A program made the translations under genes and the position numbers. From the NCBI GenBank assembly GCA_026985945.1, contig JALSPN010000100.1:1-13075 (forward strand): a stretch of 13,075 bases of DNA. The letters are read 5' to 3'. This stretch comes from Thermodesulfobacteriales bacterium (GTDB taxonomy: Bacteria; Desulfobacterota; Thermodesulfobacteria; Thermodesulfobacteriales; Thermodesulfatatoraceae). The notes beneath the pieces are model-generated. The model was not told the origin of the DNA. It did no database searches and saw only the letters and a list, made by a program, of their open reading frames with translations. Positions 1 to 9,559 of this stretch are shown here, piece by piece (the first letter of the stretch is position 1; each line of letters opens with the position of its first letter).

Positions 1-5
1 GGCTT

Positions 6-485
6 GTGGGGGCCATTTTTCTGGTCTATGAATTTCTGGTCTTCCTCTGGCATTCTCTTCCGGCCTTTGATCCTTTCTTTCCCTTGCTGTTAAGTGGTTT
101 TTTTTGGCGCTTAAGGCCAGCGGCCTTCTGGGGGGCGGTAGTAACATGCGGGCTCCTGGTTGATCTCTTTTCCTCTAAATTTCCGGGTCCTACGGTTTTG
201 GCTTACATAGTAGCCCTTCTTATCTTCCGGGAATTAAAAAAAAGGCTTGCTCTCCGGGGTTTTTTCCCGGCGTTACTTTCTTTGATCCTGGCAATTTCTC
301 TCTGTGAGATCTTAAGGCTTGCGGTCTTTCCCGCCCTTTTTGAGATAAATTTACCCGAGCCGGCCTTTTATTTTGTGGGTAAAATAACAATTTTTACCCT
401 GGGATGGGGTTTTTTATGCTGGCTCTTCTGCCAGTTGTCTTTGGTGCGTCATGTCTTTGAACTTTCGAAACATCACCGAGCCTGA
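6..485 (+). CDS. mreD: Rod shape-determining protein MreD (5' end uncertain)
   Basis: This is a small, very hydrophobic integral membrane protein of about 159 residues, matching the usual MreD size of 150-180 and position directly before mrdA and rodA. It carries about five membrane segments rich in Phe, Leu and Trp (roughly residues 3-18, 22-50, 62-74, 85-108 and 120-145). A conserved-looking R-P near residue 37 and a VDLFSS stretch recall the LLxD region of MreD. In the elongasome MreD sits in the inner membrane and helps link MreB/MreC to PBP2 and RodA. The GTG at position 6 gives a plausible full length. However, the frame is still open to the window edge, so the true start may lie upstream. 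The 3' end overlaps mrdA by 35 bases, implying coupled translation. The protein family diverges strongly, so the call leans on size, topology and neighbours. Confidence 0.75.
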   Translation: MGAIFLVYEFLVFLWHSLPAFDPFFPLLLSGFFWRLRPAAFWGAVVTCGLLVDLFSSKFPGPTVLAYIVALLIFRELKKRLALRGFFPALLSLILAISLCEILRLAVFPALFEINLPEPAFYFVGKITIFTLGWGFLCWLFCQLSLVRHVFELSKHHRA

Positions 486-2289
486 TAAAGATCCTTTTGC
501 CCGGCGTCTTAAGTTCATAACGGTCCTGGTAGGGGTGGTCTTTTCCGCTTTACTTTTAAAGCTTTTCTTTTTGCAGGTTATTAAGGGGCCTTATTACCGG
601 GAACTGGCCCGCAAAAGAAGCTTGCGGGTGGTAAGCCTTCCGGCACCGCGGGGCAATATCTACGACCGCCGGGGGCTTCTTCTGGCGGGAAACACCCCCT
701 CATTTGCCCTTTATGTGGATCCGCGTGTTTTGAAGGGACAACGGGGAGATCTCGTCCTCCGCCGGCTGGCAAAAATCCTGGGAGAAGAATTTCCCTCTCT
801 TAAGCAACGCTATCTTGTCGCTCGACGCAAAGGAGCGGGCAATCAAGTTCTGCTGGTAGAGGATCTTGACCGGGACATGGTGGCCAAGATCGAGGCCCGC
901 CGATACTTTTTGCCAGGAGTAGTGATCCAGGTGGAGCCCCAGCGCTTTTATCCCCTGGGGGAGGCGGCCTTTCACCTGGTGGGCTATGTCTCCCGCGTAA
1001 ATGCCAAAGAACTAAAAAGGCTTTCTTCAAGGGGCTTCGGACCGGATGATTTCCTGGGCCGCTCGGGCCTTGAGGCCCAGTTTGAAGAAGTATTGCGCGG
1101 GAGAAAGGGTCGTAGGCTGGTAGAAGTAGATGCTTTGGGGCGTATTAGACGGGTGGTAACAGAAGAACCACCTCAGATCGGGAAAAGTATTCTTCTGACT
1201 GTAGATAGCGTCTTTGAGAAGGAGGCTTACAGGCTCTTAAGCCCTCGTTCCGGAGCCCTGGTGCTCCTTGATCCGAGGGATGGCCGCCTGTTGAGCCTGG
1301 TAAGTGCTCCTGGCCTTGATCCTCACCGGTTTTTAAAGGGATTTTCTTACGAGGAATGGAAACAGATCACCCGGGATGTAAAAAACCCCCTTTTGAATAA
1401 GGCCATTTTACCCTATCATCCGGGCTCCACCTTTAAGCTGGTAACAGCTATGGCCGCCCTGGAGAAAGGGCTCATCTCTCCCACCAAAGAGGTCAATTGT
1501 CCGGGATATTATCGCCTGGGCAGGCGTCTTTTCCGTTGCTGGAAGCCCTGGGGGCACGGGAAGGTGGACCTTATAAAGGCCATAGAGGTCTCCTGTGATA
1601 CCTACTTTTATTATCTGGGGGAGCTGGTAGGGATTGATACCCTTTCCCGGTTTGCCCGGGCCTGTGGTTTCGGGAGAAAAACAGGCCTTGGTTTCCCCGG
1701 GGAAAAAGCAGGGCTTGTGCCGGACCGAGAGTGGAAGCTAAAGGTCTTTAAAGTCCCCTGGCAGAAGGGAGAGACCCTTAATGTTGCCATAGGGCAGGGG
1801 GCCTTGACGGTTACTCCTCTTCAGCTGGCCCGTTTTCTGGGAGCCGTGGTAAACGGGGGCCATCTTTTCGTTCCCTGGTATGTCTATCAGGTGCTTGATC
1901 CTTACGGCGAGATCCTTGAAGAATTTGGCCCCCGAAAGGAAGGGAATCTTCCTGCTTCCAGACGGACTTTGAGACTCCTTGAGAAAGGGCTTGTGGCCGC
2001 GGTAAACGGCGAGGAAGGCACCGGCCGGGCTGCGAGACTCAAAAAAGTACTTGTGGGAGGGAAGACCGGAACCGCCCAGGTAGTAGGCATGAAAAAGAGG
2101 ATCAAAAGCGAAAAATTACCCTATCTCAAACGCGACCACGCCTGGTTTATCGCTTACGCCCCGGCCCAAAAGCCCGAGATAGTCATCGTGGTCTTTGTTG
2201 AACACGGAGGGCACGGGGGTTCTGCGGCCGCACCTCTGGCAGGTAAATTTTTGAAGATGTATTTTGAAGGAAAATGGCCTCGTATTTGA
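451..2289 (+). CDS. mrdA: Penicillin-binding protein 2 (elongasome transpeptidase)
   Basis: This class B PBP is the DD-transpeptidase that cross-links peptidoglycan during side-wall elongation, working with the glycosyltransferase RodA. It is 612 residues, normal for PBP2. It has a short cytoplasmic N-terminus, one signal-anchor helix at about residues 22-42, a dimerisation/pedestal domain with the typical PRGNIYDRRG motif near residue 66, and a C-terminal transpeptidase domain. All three active-site motifs are present: S-T-F-K with the acylated Ser at residue 326, S-C-D at 381-383 (the form usual in PBP2), and K-T-G at 538-540. The SCDTYFY context is characteristic of PBP2 rather than the septal PBP3. 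The ATG at 451 lies inside the end of mreD with no clear Shine-Dalgarno site, so translation is probably coupled. The last 16 bases overlap rodA. Confidence 0.96.
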   Translation: MSLNFRNITEPDKDPFARRLKFITVLVGVVFSALLLKLFFLQVIKGPYYRELARKRSLRVVSLPAPRGNIYDRRGLLLAGNTPSFALYVDPRVLKGQRGDLVLRRLAKILGEEFPSLKQRYLVARRKGAGNQVLLVEDLDRDMVAKIEARRYFLPGVVIQVEPQRFYPLGEAAFHLVGYVSRVNAKELKRLSSRGFGPDDFLGRSGLEAQFEEVLRGRKGRRLVEVDALGRIRRVVTEEPPQIGKSILLTVDSVFEKEAYRLLSPRSGALVLLDPRDGRLLSLVSAPGLDPHRFLKGFSYEEWKQITRDVKNPLLNKAILPYHPGSTFKLVTAMAALEKGLISPTKEVNCPGYYRLGRRLFRCWKPWGHGKVDLIKAIEVSCDTYFYYLGELVGIDTLSRFARACGFGRKTGLGFPGEKAGLVPDREWKLKVFKVPWQKGETLNVAIGQGALTVTPLQLARFLGAVVNGGHLFVPWYVYQVLDPYGEILEEFGPRKEGNLPASRRTLRLLEKGLVAAVNGEEGTGRAARLKKVLVGGKTGTAQVVGMKKRIKSEKLPYLKRDHAWFIAYAPAQKPEIVIVVFVEHGGHGGSAAAPLAGKFLKMYFEGKWPRI

Positions 2290-3353
2290 AAAAATTTTCC
2301 AGACTTTCCTGGCCTCTTCTCCTGACCACCCTTTTTCTGGTGGCAGCCGGGGTGCTTAATCAGGCCAGTGCCTCCCTGGGCGGTGTTTTTTTTAAAAAAC
2401 AGCTTTTGTGGTTTTCTCTGGGAGGGGGGCTCCTTCTCCTTCTGGCCCTCTTTGATTATCAAAAGCTTCTTTCTCCTCGTTTAGTTTTCGGGGGATATGT
2501 GTTGCTTTTGGTGCTTTTGATCTTTTTGACCCTCAAACACACCAGGTGGCTGAGGCTCCCCGGGTTCAGTTTACAGCCTTCAGAATTTGCCAAACTTTTT
2601 CTCATTTTTATCTCTTCTTTGATCCTTTCCCGGCAGGAAGAATCTCTCCGGTTGAAGACTTTCTGGCAGCTTTCTCTTTTCAGTTTGCCGTTAATAGGTC
2701 TGGTTGCGATCACAGATCTGGACCAGGGCGGGATGCTTTTTCTCATTTATCTTTCATTTGTCTTGGGAGCCGGGATTTCACGTCGCCTCATTTTAGGGGG
2801 GCTTATTCTGGTATTTGTTCTGGGGGTCAGCCTCGGTCCTTATTGCTGGAAACTTTTGAAACCTTATCAGCGTGCCCGCGTGGAGGCCTTTTTGAATCCT
2901 GAGGCCTTTGCCCTTGATCGGGGCTATCAGATCATTCAGGCCCTTATCGCCGTGGGTTCCGGGGGGCTTAAAGGCCTGGGTTTTAAAGAGGGCCTTTCAA
3001 GCCGTCTCAATTACCTTCCCGAAAAACATACGGACCTGGCCTTTGCGGTGTGGGCGGAAGAATGGGGGTTTATAGGTTCTTCTCTCGTTATCCTGGCCTT
3101 CTTTTTTCTGATTTACCAGATTTTAAAACTGGGCATCCAAATTAGAGAGCCTTTGGGCCGTTATATTTGTTACGGAGTAGCCGCCATGTTTTTTTGGGAG
3201 GTTTTTATAAATATCGGTGGAATTCTCCATCTTTTGCCGGTGGCCAGTGTTCCACTTCCTTTTTTGAGTTACGGAGGCTCTTCGGTCCTGGTGAATCTGG
3301 CTGCTATCGGATTGGTTTTAAGCATTTCTCAGCGCCGTTATTCTTTTCGATAG
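2274..3353 (+). CDS. rodA: Peptidoglycan glycosyltransferase RodA
   Basis: This is a SEDS-family glycosyltransferase that polymerises lipid II into glycan strands for side-wall growth, in complex with PBP2 from the preceding gene. At 359 residues it is close to the usual 370 for RodA, and it has about ten hydrophobic segments. Signature stretches include QPSEFAKL in the central region and LPEKHTDLAFAVWAEEWG. In the latter, Asp254 is the position of the catalytic Asp in characterised RodA proteins. Near the C-terminus a PLPFLSYGGSS stretch is the SEDS hallmark. The RodA-type LPE(K/R)HTD motif argues against FtsW or SpoVE. The ATG at 2274 follows GAAGG by only three bases and overlaps mrdA by 16 bases, so it is probably translated by coupling. 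It is the last gene of the shape operon before a 147-base gap. Confidence 0.96.
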   Translation: MASYLKKFSRLSWPLLLTTLFLVAAGVLNQASASLGGVFFKKQLLWFSLGGGLLLLLALFDYQKLLSPRLVFGGYVLLLVLLIFLTLKHTRWLRLPGFSLQPSEFAKLFLIFISSLILSRQEESLRLKTFWQLSLFSLPLIGLVAITDLDQGGMLFLIYLSFVLGAGISRRLILGGLILVFVLGVSLGPYCWKLLKPYQRARVEAFLNPEAFALDRGYQIIQALIAVGSGGLKGLGFKEGLSSRLNYLPEKHTDLAFAVWAEEWGFIGSSLVILAFFFLIYQILKLGIQIREPLGRYICYGVAAMFFWEVFINIGGILHLLPVASVPLPFLSYGGSSVLVNLAAIGLVLSISQRRYSFR

Positions 3354-3418
3354 CCGTTTTGGGCGGCAAAATCTTCAAATTTTTCGCTAAAACTCTTTCT
3401 TTGAGATAGAAAGAATGA

Positions 3419-3447
3419 TTGACACCCCCTTGGAAATGATGTAAAAG
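3419..3447 (+). promoter_or_regulatory. Sigma70-type promoter of the atp operon
   Basis: A perfect -35 box TTGACA (3419-3424) is followed, after a 17-base spacer, by TAAAAG (3442-3447), which matches four of six bases of the -10 consensus. It lies in the only sizeable gap between rodA and the atp genes, about 55 bases upstream of the first ATG. The predicted transcription start is near 3454. A Shine-Dalgarno GAGGAG at 3487-3492 sits eight bases before the ATG at 3501. No convincing terminator for rodA is seen between 3354 and 3418, only a weak A/T hairpin (3394-3414), so read-through from the shape operon cannot be excluded. Confidence 0.7.
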
Positions 3448-3454
3448 CGCCAAC

Positions 3455-3470
3455 ATGAATAGTTATTCAT
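3455..3470. repeat. 16-base palindrome at the atp transcription start
   Basis: ATGAATAGTTATTCAT consists of two perfectly complementary 7-base arms (3455-3461 and 3464-3470) around GT. It begins at about +1 of the predicted atp promoter. It could be an operator bound by a dimeric regulator, or a small hairpin at the mRNA 5' end; a 2-base loop is too tight to close fully. The symmetry is seen directly; any function is inferred. Confidence 0.5.
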
Positions 3471-3500
3471 TTAAAATCTCTTGCGTGAGGAGCTTAATCC

Positions 3501-3926
3501 ATGCTGAGTTTTGACATCACCCTTATCATTCAGATCATTGAAGCCCTGATATTGACCGCCATTTTAAACGTCATTCTTATCAAGCCGGTGATGCAGGTCC
3601 TCAAGGAGCGTAAGCAAAAATTTGATGGCCTGCGGGAGGAAATAGAGCGTTTTACCAAGGGGGCAGAGGAGGCTCTTAAGCAGTATCATCAACGTCTTAA
3701 TGAAGTTCGTATGGAAGCCAGCCGTAAGCGAGAGGAGCTTAAGCAGCAGGGCCGGGCTGAGGAACGCAAGATTCTGGAAGCAGCCACCAAGGAGGCCGAC
3801 CAGCTCAAGCACCAGATGCTTTCTCAGCTTGCGCAGCAGCTTCAGCAGGTAAGGCAGGCCTTGCAATCACAGGTTGAAACCTTTGCGCTTTCTATTGCGC
3901 AGAAGCTTTTGGGGAGGTCTTTATGA
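3501..3926 (+). CDS. atpF': F-type ATP synthase subunit b' (peripheral stalk)
   Basis: This is one of two b-type subunits that form the heterodimeric peripheral stalk holding F1 static against the rotor. The 141-residue protein has an N-terminal membrane helix (about residues 5-27) ending in KPVMQVLKERKQ. A long, highly charged coiled coil rich in Glu, Lys, Arg and Gln runs to the C-terminus. This is the short b' form, without a signal peptide, that pairs with a longer b in deltaproteobacteria, photosynthetic bacteria and their relatives. It is the first gene of the operon, preceded by a promoter and a good GAGGAG site. Its stop codon overlaps the start of atpF (ATGA), favouring balanced production of the two partners. 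The b' versus b naming rests on order and length. Confidence 0.9.
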   Translation: MLSFDITLIIQIIEALILTAILNVILIKPVMQVLKERKQKFDGLREEIERFTKGAEEALKQYHQRLNEVRMEASRKREELKQQGRAEERKILEAATKEADQLKHQMLSQLAQQLQQVRQALQSQVETFALSIAQKLLGRSL

Positions 3927-4612
3927 TGCGCCGGTTAGGGGCCATACTGGTAGTTCTTTGTCTATGGGTGGCGGTGCCGGTTTGGGCCGTAGAGGAGCAT
4001 GCTGCTTCTCCGGAAGCAGGAGCGGTTCATGAGGCGGGAAAGGCCCTTCATGAGGCAGGGCATGCGGCCGCGGTTCACGGGGAACACATGGCAGAGGGGC
4101 ACGGAGCGGCGCATGAGGTAAAACCGCATGTTAGCAAGCAGCAGGTGCGGGATCTTCTGTGGTGGGGCGTAAATTTTCTGGCCCTGGTCATTATTCTGGT
4201 CAAGTTTGGGCGGGAGCCCCTGGTAAATACCTTCCGTTCGCGGCGAGAAAAGATTGAAAGCGAATATAAAGATCTTTCCGAAAAGCGGGCTGAGGCCGAG
4301 GCCAAATACCGGGAGTATGAGAAGAAACTGGCCACTCTGGAAGAGGAGGCCAAAAAAATAATGGAAGCCTTTATTGAGCAAGGGGAGAAGGAGAAAGAGA
4401 GAATTATTCGTGAGGCTCAGGAGACTGCTGAAAGGATCAAGCAGCAGGCGGAATTTTATGTCCAGCAGGAGCTTGAAAAGGCGCGAGAGGAGCTCCGGAA
4501 GGAAGTGGCTGAGCTTTCCGTAAAGCTTGCGGAACAAATCATAAAAGAAAAGATTACCCCGGAAGATCATAAGCGTTTGGTCCAAGAATTTATTGAAAGG
4601 GTGGTGCACTAG
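3923..4612 (+). CDS. atpF: F-type ATP synthase subunit b with signal peptide and His-rich N-terminal region
   Basis: This is the second peripheral-stalk subunit, 229 residues against about 156 for E. coli b. It begins with a signal-peptide-like segment (MMRR then a hydrophobic core to about residue 22, ending V-W-A). Next comes a 45-residue Ala/Glu/His-rich region with nine histidines between residues 26 and 69, then a membrane helix (about 78-95) and a long charged coiled coil to the C-terminus. An N-terminal signal-like extension on b is known in deltaproteobacterial ATP synthases. The His-rich stretch includes a 7-residue near-repeat (HEAGKAL then HEAGHAA). It would lie on the outer face of the membrane. 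The gene overlaps atpF' by four bases and shares one base with the GTG start of atpH. A second ATG at 3926 is an alternative start. Confidence 0.92.
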   Translation: MMRRLGAILVVLCLWVAVPVWAVEEHAASPEAGAVHEAGKALHEAGHAAAVHGEHMAEGHGAAHEVKPHVSKQQVRDLLWWGVNFLALVIILVKFGREPLVNTFRSRREKIESEYKDLSEKRAEAEAKYREYEKKLATLEEEAKKIMEAFIEQGEKEKERIIREAQETAERIKQQAEFYVQQELEKAREELRKEVAELSVKLAEQIIKEKITPEDHKRLVQEFIERVVH

Positions 4613-5163
4613 TGCTTAGGACAATCGTTGCTTTAAAATACGCCAGGGGTCTTTTTGCAGCGGCCAAGGATGAAGGTAAGGTCAAGGAGTACGGGGAGGA
4701 ACTCCGTAAGGTGTCGGAGTTTCTGACCTCTCAGCCAGAGATCCTGGAGGTGCTGGAAAGTCCCATCCATCCTCCAGATCTCAAGATGGAGATTATTGAG
4801 GAGATAAACAAGGCCCTTGCCGTAGAGGAGGCCGTGGCCAAATTCTTGCGCCTTCTGGTAGAGAAACGCCGTATTCATTTTATTCGTGATATTACAGATA
4901 TGTATCAACAGCTCCTTGATGAGGAGCTCGGAATTGCAAGGGCCGAAGTTCGGGTGGCCACAGAGCTTGATGAAGAAACCCAGAAAGCTCTGGCTGAGGC
5001 CCTTTCCAAAAAGATTGGCCGAGAGGTAGTGCTCCACGTGGTTCAGGACCCTGAAATTTTAGGTGGGGTAATGGTAAGGGTAGGCGATCTGGTCCTGGAT
5101 GGCACCATCCGGGCCCAGTTAGAAAGATTCAAAGAATCCATTATAAGGGGTGAGGTGTCCTGA
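4612..5163 (+). CDS. atpH: F-type ATP synthase subunit delta
   Basis: This is the delta (OSCP) subunit, which caps the F1 crown and joins it to the b/b' stalk. The 183 residues match the usual 175-185. The N-terminal helical domain begins with the typical [16 protein letters not shown], and the C-terminal part ends with the family signature [21 protein letters not shown] at about residues 150-170. The start is GTG, overlapping the atpF stop by one base (TAGTG). Its own stop overlaps the atpA start (TGATG). The continuous overlaps from atpF' to atpA show strongly coupled translation of the stalk and alpha subunits. No anomalies are seen. Confidence 0.95.
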   Translation: MLRTIVALKYARGLFAAAKDEGKVKEYGEELRKVSEFLTSQPEILEVLESPIHPPDLKMEIIEEINKALAVEEAVAKFLRLLVEKRRIHFIRDITDMYQQLLDEELGIARAEVRVATELDEETQKALAEALSKKIGREVVLHVVQDPEILGGVMVRVGDLVLDGTIRAQLERFKESIIRGEVS

Positions 5164-6704
5164 TGCAGGGGATAAGAGTAGAGGAAATCAGCGATCTTAT
5201 TAAGAAGAGAATTGAGGAGTATGAGAAGAAGGTTGACCTTAACGAGATGGGTGTCGTCATCTCTATTGGTGACGGTATCGCCCGCGTATATGGCCTTCGA
5301 AACTGCCAGGCCATGGAGCTTATTGAGTTCCCTGGTGGTGAAATGGGGATTGCCCTCAACCTAGAGTTTGACAATGTGGGTGTGCCCATCATGGGTGACG
5401 CCACGAAGATCAAAGAGGGCGATATCGCCAAGCGGACGGGCCGTATCGCTGAGGTCCCGGTAGGGGAGGCGGTTCTTGGCCGGGTAGTAGATCCTCTTGG
5501 TCGTCCACTGGATGGTAAGGGCCCCATCCAGGCCAAGGAATTCCGTCGTATCGAGCTTAAGGCTCCCGGTATTATTGCCAGGCGGCCGGTTCATGAGCCC
5601 ATGTATACCGGGCTTAAGGCCATTGACGCCATGACGCCTATCGGTCGGGGTCAGCGTGAGCTCATCATTGGTGACCGTCAGACCGGTAAAACAGCTATTG
5701 GCATCGACTCTATCATTAACCAGAAAGACAGCGACGTTTATTGTATCTACGTGGCTGCCGGGCAGAAAAAGGCCTCTGTGGCCCAGATTGTTGAGGTCCT
5801 GAGGCGGCACGGAGCCATGGAATACACCACGGTGGTAGCGGCCTGTGCTTCTGATCCGGCAACCCTGCAATATATTGCTCCTTATTCCGGGTGTGCCATG
5901 GGTGAATATTTCCGTGATACCGGCCGGCACGCCCTGATCATCTATGACGACCTTTCTAAGCAGGCCAACGCCTATCGTGAAGTGTCACTTCTTCTTCGTC
6001 GTCCTCCTGGTCGTGAGGCTTATCCGGGTGACATTTTCTACAACCACTCTCGTTTGCTTGAGCGGGCGGCGAAGCTTAATGAGCAACATGGTGGTGGGTC
6101 TCTGACGGCGCTTCCTATCATTGAGACCCTGCAGGGTGACGTTTCGGCCTATATTCCCACGAACGTTATTTCTATTACTGACGGTCAGGTCTATCTGGAA
6201 CCAAGCCTCTTTTTCGCAGGCATTCGTCCGGCTATCAACGTTGGTCTTTCGGTTTCTCGCGTGGGAGGTGCGGCCCAGATTAAGGCCATGAAACAGGTTG
6301 CAGGTCGTTTGCGTCTGGAGCTTGCGCAGTATCGTGAGCTGGCAGCCTTTGCTCAGTTCGGCTCCGAGCTTGATCGGGCAACTCAGCGGGTCCTTCACCG
6401 TGGTGCCCGCCTTACTGAAATATTGAAGCAGCCACAATATCAGCCGCTTCCGGTAGAAAAGCAGGTATGTATCCTTTTTGCCGGCACACGTGGGTATCTC
6501 GATGAAATGCCACTTGATGTCCTGGCAGACTATGAAAAAGAACTCTATGAATTTATAGAGTCCCGCTATCCGGAGATATATACTGAAATCAAGGAAAAGA
6601 AGGAAATTAGTCCGGAATTGGAAGAAAAAATGCACGCGGCCTTTAAGGAATTTAACGAAGAGTTTAAAACCAGGCACAATGTTGAGCCGGTTCCGGTACC
6701 TTAA
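5163..6704 (+). CDS. atpA: F-type ATP synthase subunit alpha
   Basis: This is the non-catalytic nucleotide-binding subunit of the alpha3beta3 hexamer. Its 513 residues are standard. The N-terminal beta-barrel contains [14 protein letters not shown]. The Walker A motif G-D-R-Q-T-G-K-T is at residues 170-177, and the Walker B region is LIIYDDL. The Arg in SVSRVGG (residue 366) is the arginine finger that reaches into the neighbouring beta catalytic site. The helical C-terminal domain ends in a charged tail (EPVPVP). Codon use leans visibly towards CGT and GGT compared with the shape genes upstream, as expected for a highly expressed gene. It starts at the ATG overlapping the atpH stop, with a GGTGAGG site before it. 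Confidence 0.98.
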   Translation: MQGIRVEEISDLIKKRIEEYEKKVDLNEMGVVISIGDGIARVYGLRNCQAMELIEFPGGEMGIALNLEFDNVGVPIMGDATKIKEGDIAKRTGRIAEVPVGEAVLGRVVDPLGRPLDGKGPIQAKEFRRIELKAPGIIARRPVHEPMYTGLKAIDAMTPIGRGQRELIIGDRQTGKTAIGIDSIINQKDSDVYCIYVAAGQKKASVAQIVEVLRRHGAMEYTTVVAACASDPATLQYIAPYSGCAMGEYFRDTGRHALIIYDDLSKQANAYREVSLLLRRPPGREAYPGDIFYNHSRLLERAAKLNEQHGGGSLTALPIIETLQGDVSAYIPTNVISITDGQVYLEPSLFFAGIRPAINVGLSVSRVGGAAQIKAMKQVAGRLRLELAQYRELAAFAQFGSELDRATQRVLHRGARLTEILKQPQYQPLPVEKQVCILFAGTRGYLDEMPLDVLADYEKELYEFIESRYPEIYTEIKEKKEISPELEEKMHAAFKEFNEEFKTRHNVEPVPVP

Positions 6705-6723
6705 AGGATAAGGGTGAGGAAAG

Positions 6724-9062
<2,339 letters not shown>

Positions 9063-9064
9063 TA

Positions 9065-9493
9065 ATGGCCCGTATCCTTTTAGAGATCGTGACTCCTAGT
9101 CGCCTGGTGGTCAGTGAAGAGGTTGATATTGTTACGGCGCCAGGAGTTGCCGGGGAGTTTGGTGTGATGGCCAATCACGCGCCGATGGTAGCGGCCATCA
9201 AGATTGGTGAATTGCGCTATCGTGTGGGAGATCGGCAGGAATTTCTGGCGGTAAGTGGTGGTTTTTGTGAGGTGAGCGGCAACAAGATCACTTTCCTGTG
9301 TGAGGCGGCGGAGAAGGCTGAAGAGATAGATGTGGAGCGGGCTCTGAAGGCCAAAGAGCGGGCCGAGCGGCGGCTTCAGGAGGCAGCGGCCAAGGCCGAA
9401 AAGATTGATGTGGCGAGAGCGCAGGCCGCGTTGGCCCGGGCTCTGGTAAGGCTTAAGGTAGCGGAGCACGCCCGTTCGGCCAGAGCGGCTTAA
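9065..9493 (+). CDS. atpC: F-type ATP synthase subunit epsilon
   Basis: Epsilon binds gamma at the foot of the rotor and regulates ATP hydrolysis. The protein is 142 residues. The N-terminal beta-sandwich (about 1-84) carries the family stretches TPSRLVVSEEVD, PGVAGEFGVMANHAP and LAVSGGF. It is followed by a two-helix C-terminal domain (about 85-135). The I-D-V-E-R-A at residues 88-93 fits the I/L-D-x-x-R-A motif described for ATP-binding epsilon subunits, so ATP-sensitive inhibition is possible. A GGGAGG at the end of atpD serves as its ribosome site, and only two bases separate the genes. It is the last gene of the operon and is followed by a strong terminator. Confidence 0.96.
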   Translation: MARILLEIVTPSRLVVSEEVDIVTAPGVAGEFGVMANHAPMVAAIKIGELRYRVGDRQEFLAVSGGFCEVSGNKITFLCEAAEKAEEIDVERALKAKERAERRLQEAAAKAEKIDVARAQAALARALVRLKVAEHARSARAA

Positions 9494-9512
9494 GTTTAAT
9501 TTAGCCAGGTTG

Positions 9513-9550
9513 AAAAAGGGGCAACTTCGGTTGCCCCTTTTTTATTTTTT
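9513..9550 (+). terminator. Rho-independent terminator of the atp operon
   Basis: A perfect hairpin has a 13-base stem (9513-9525 with 9530-9542), a GGGGCAAC/GTTGCCCC core and a stable TTCG tetraloop. It is followed by a T-rich run to 9550. It starts 19 bases after the atpC stop, so it marks the end of the ATP synthase transcript. The short A-run on the upstream side might give weak activity on the other strand, but no gene there needs it. Confidence 0.95.
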
Positions 9551-9559
9551 GGGGGGCTT

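Noticed and set aside
2385..2400. G-T8-A6-C palindrome inside rodA as a terminator or slippage site
   Set aside because: It lies in a normal reading frame (GVFFKKQ) near the N-terminus, is A/T-only, and lacks a G/C stem. No frame change follows.
3394..3414. Hairpin CTTTCT...AGAAAG as the rodA terminator
   Set aside because: The stem is seven A/T-rich pairs with no T-run after it, so it is too weak to call.
3962..4609. A 215-codon minus-strand frame opposite atpF
   Set aside because: It is a shadow of the Glu/Lys-rich coiled coil, giving a Phe/Leu-rich pseudo-membrane protein. atpF itself is clear.
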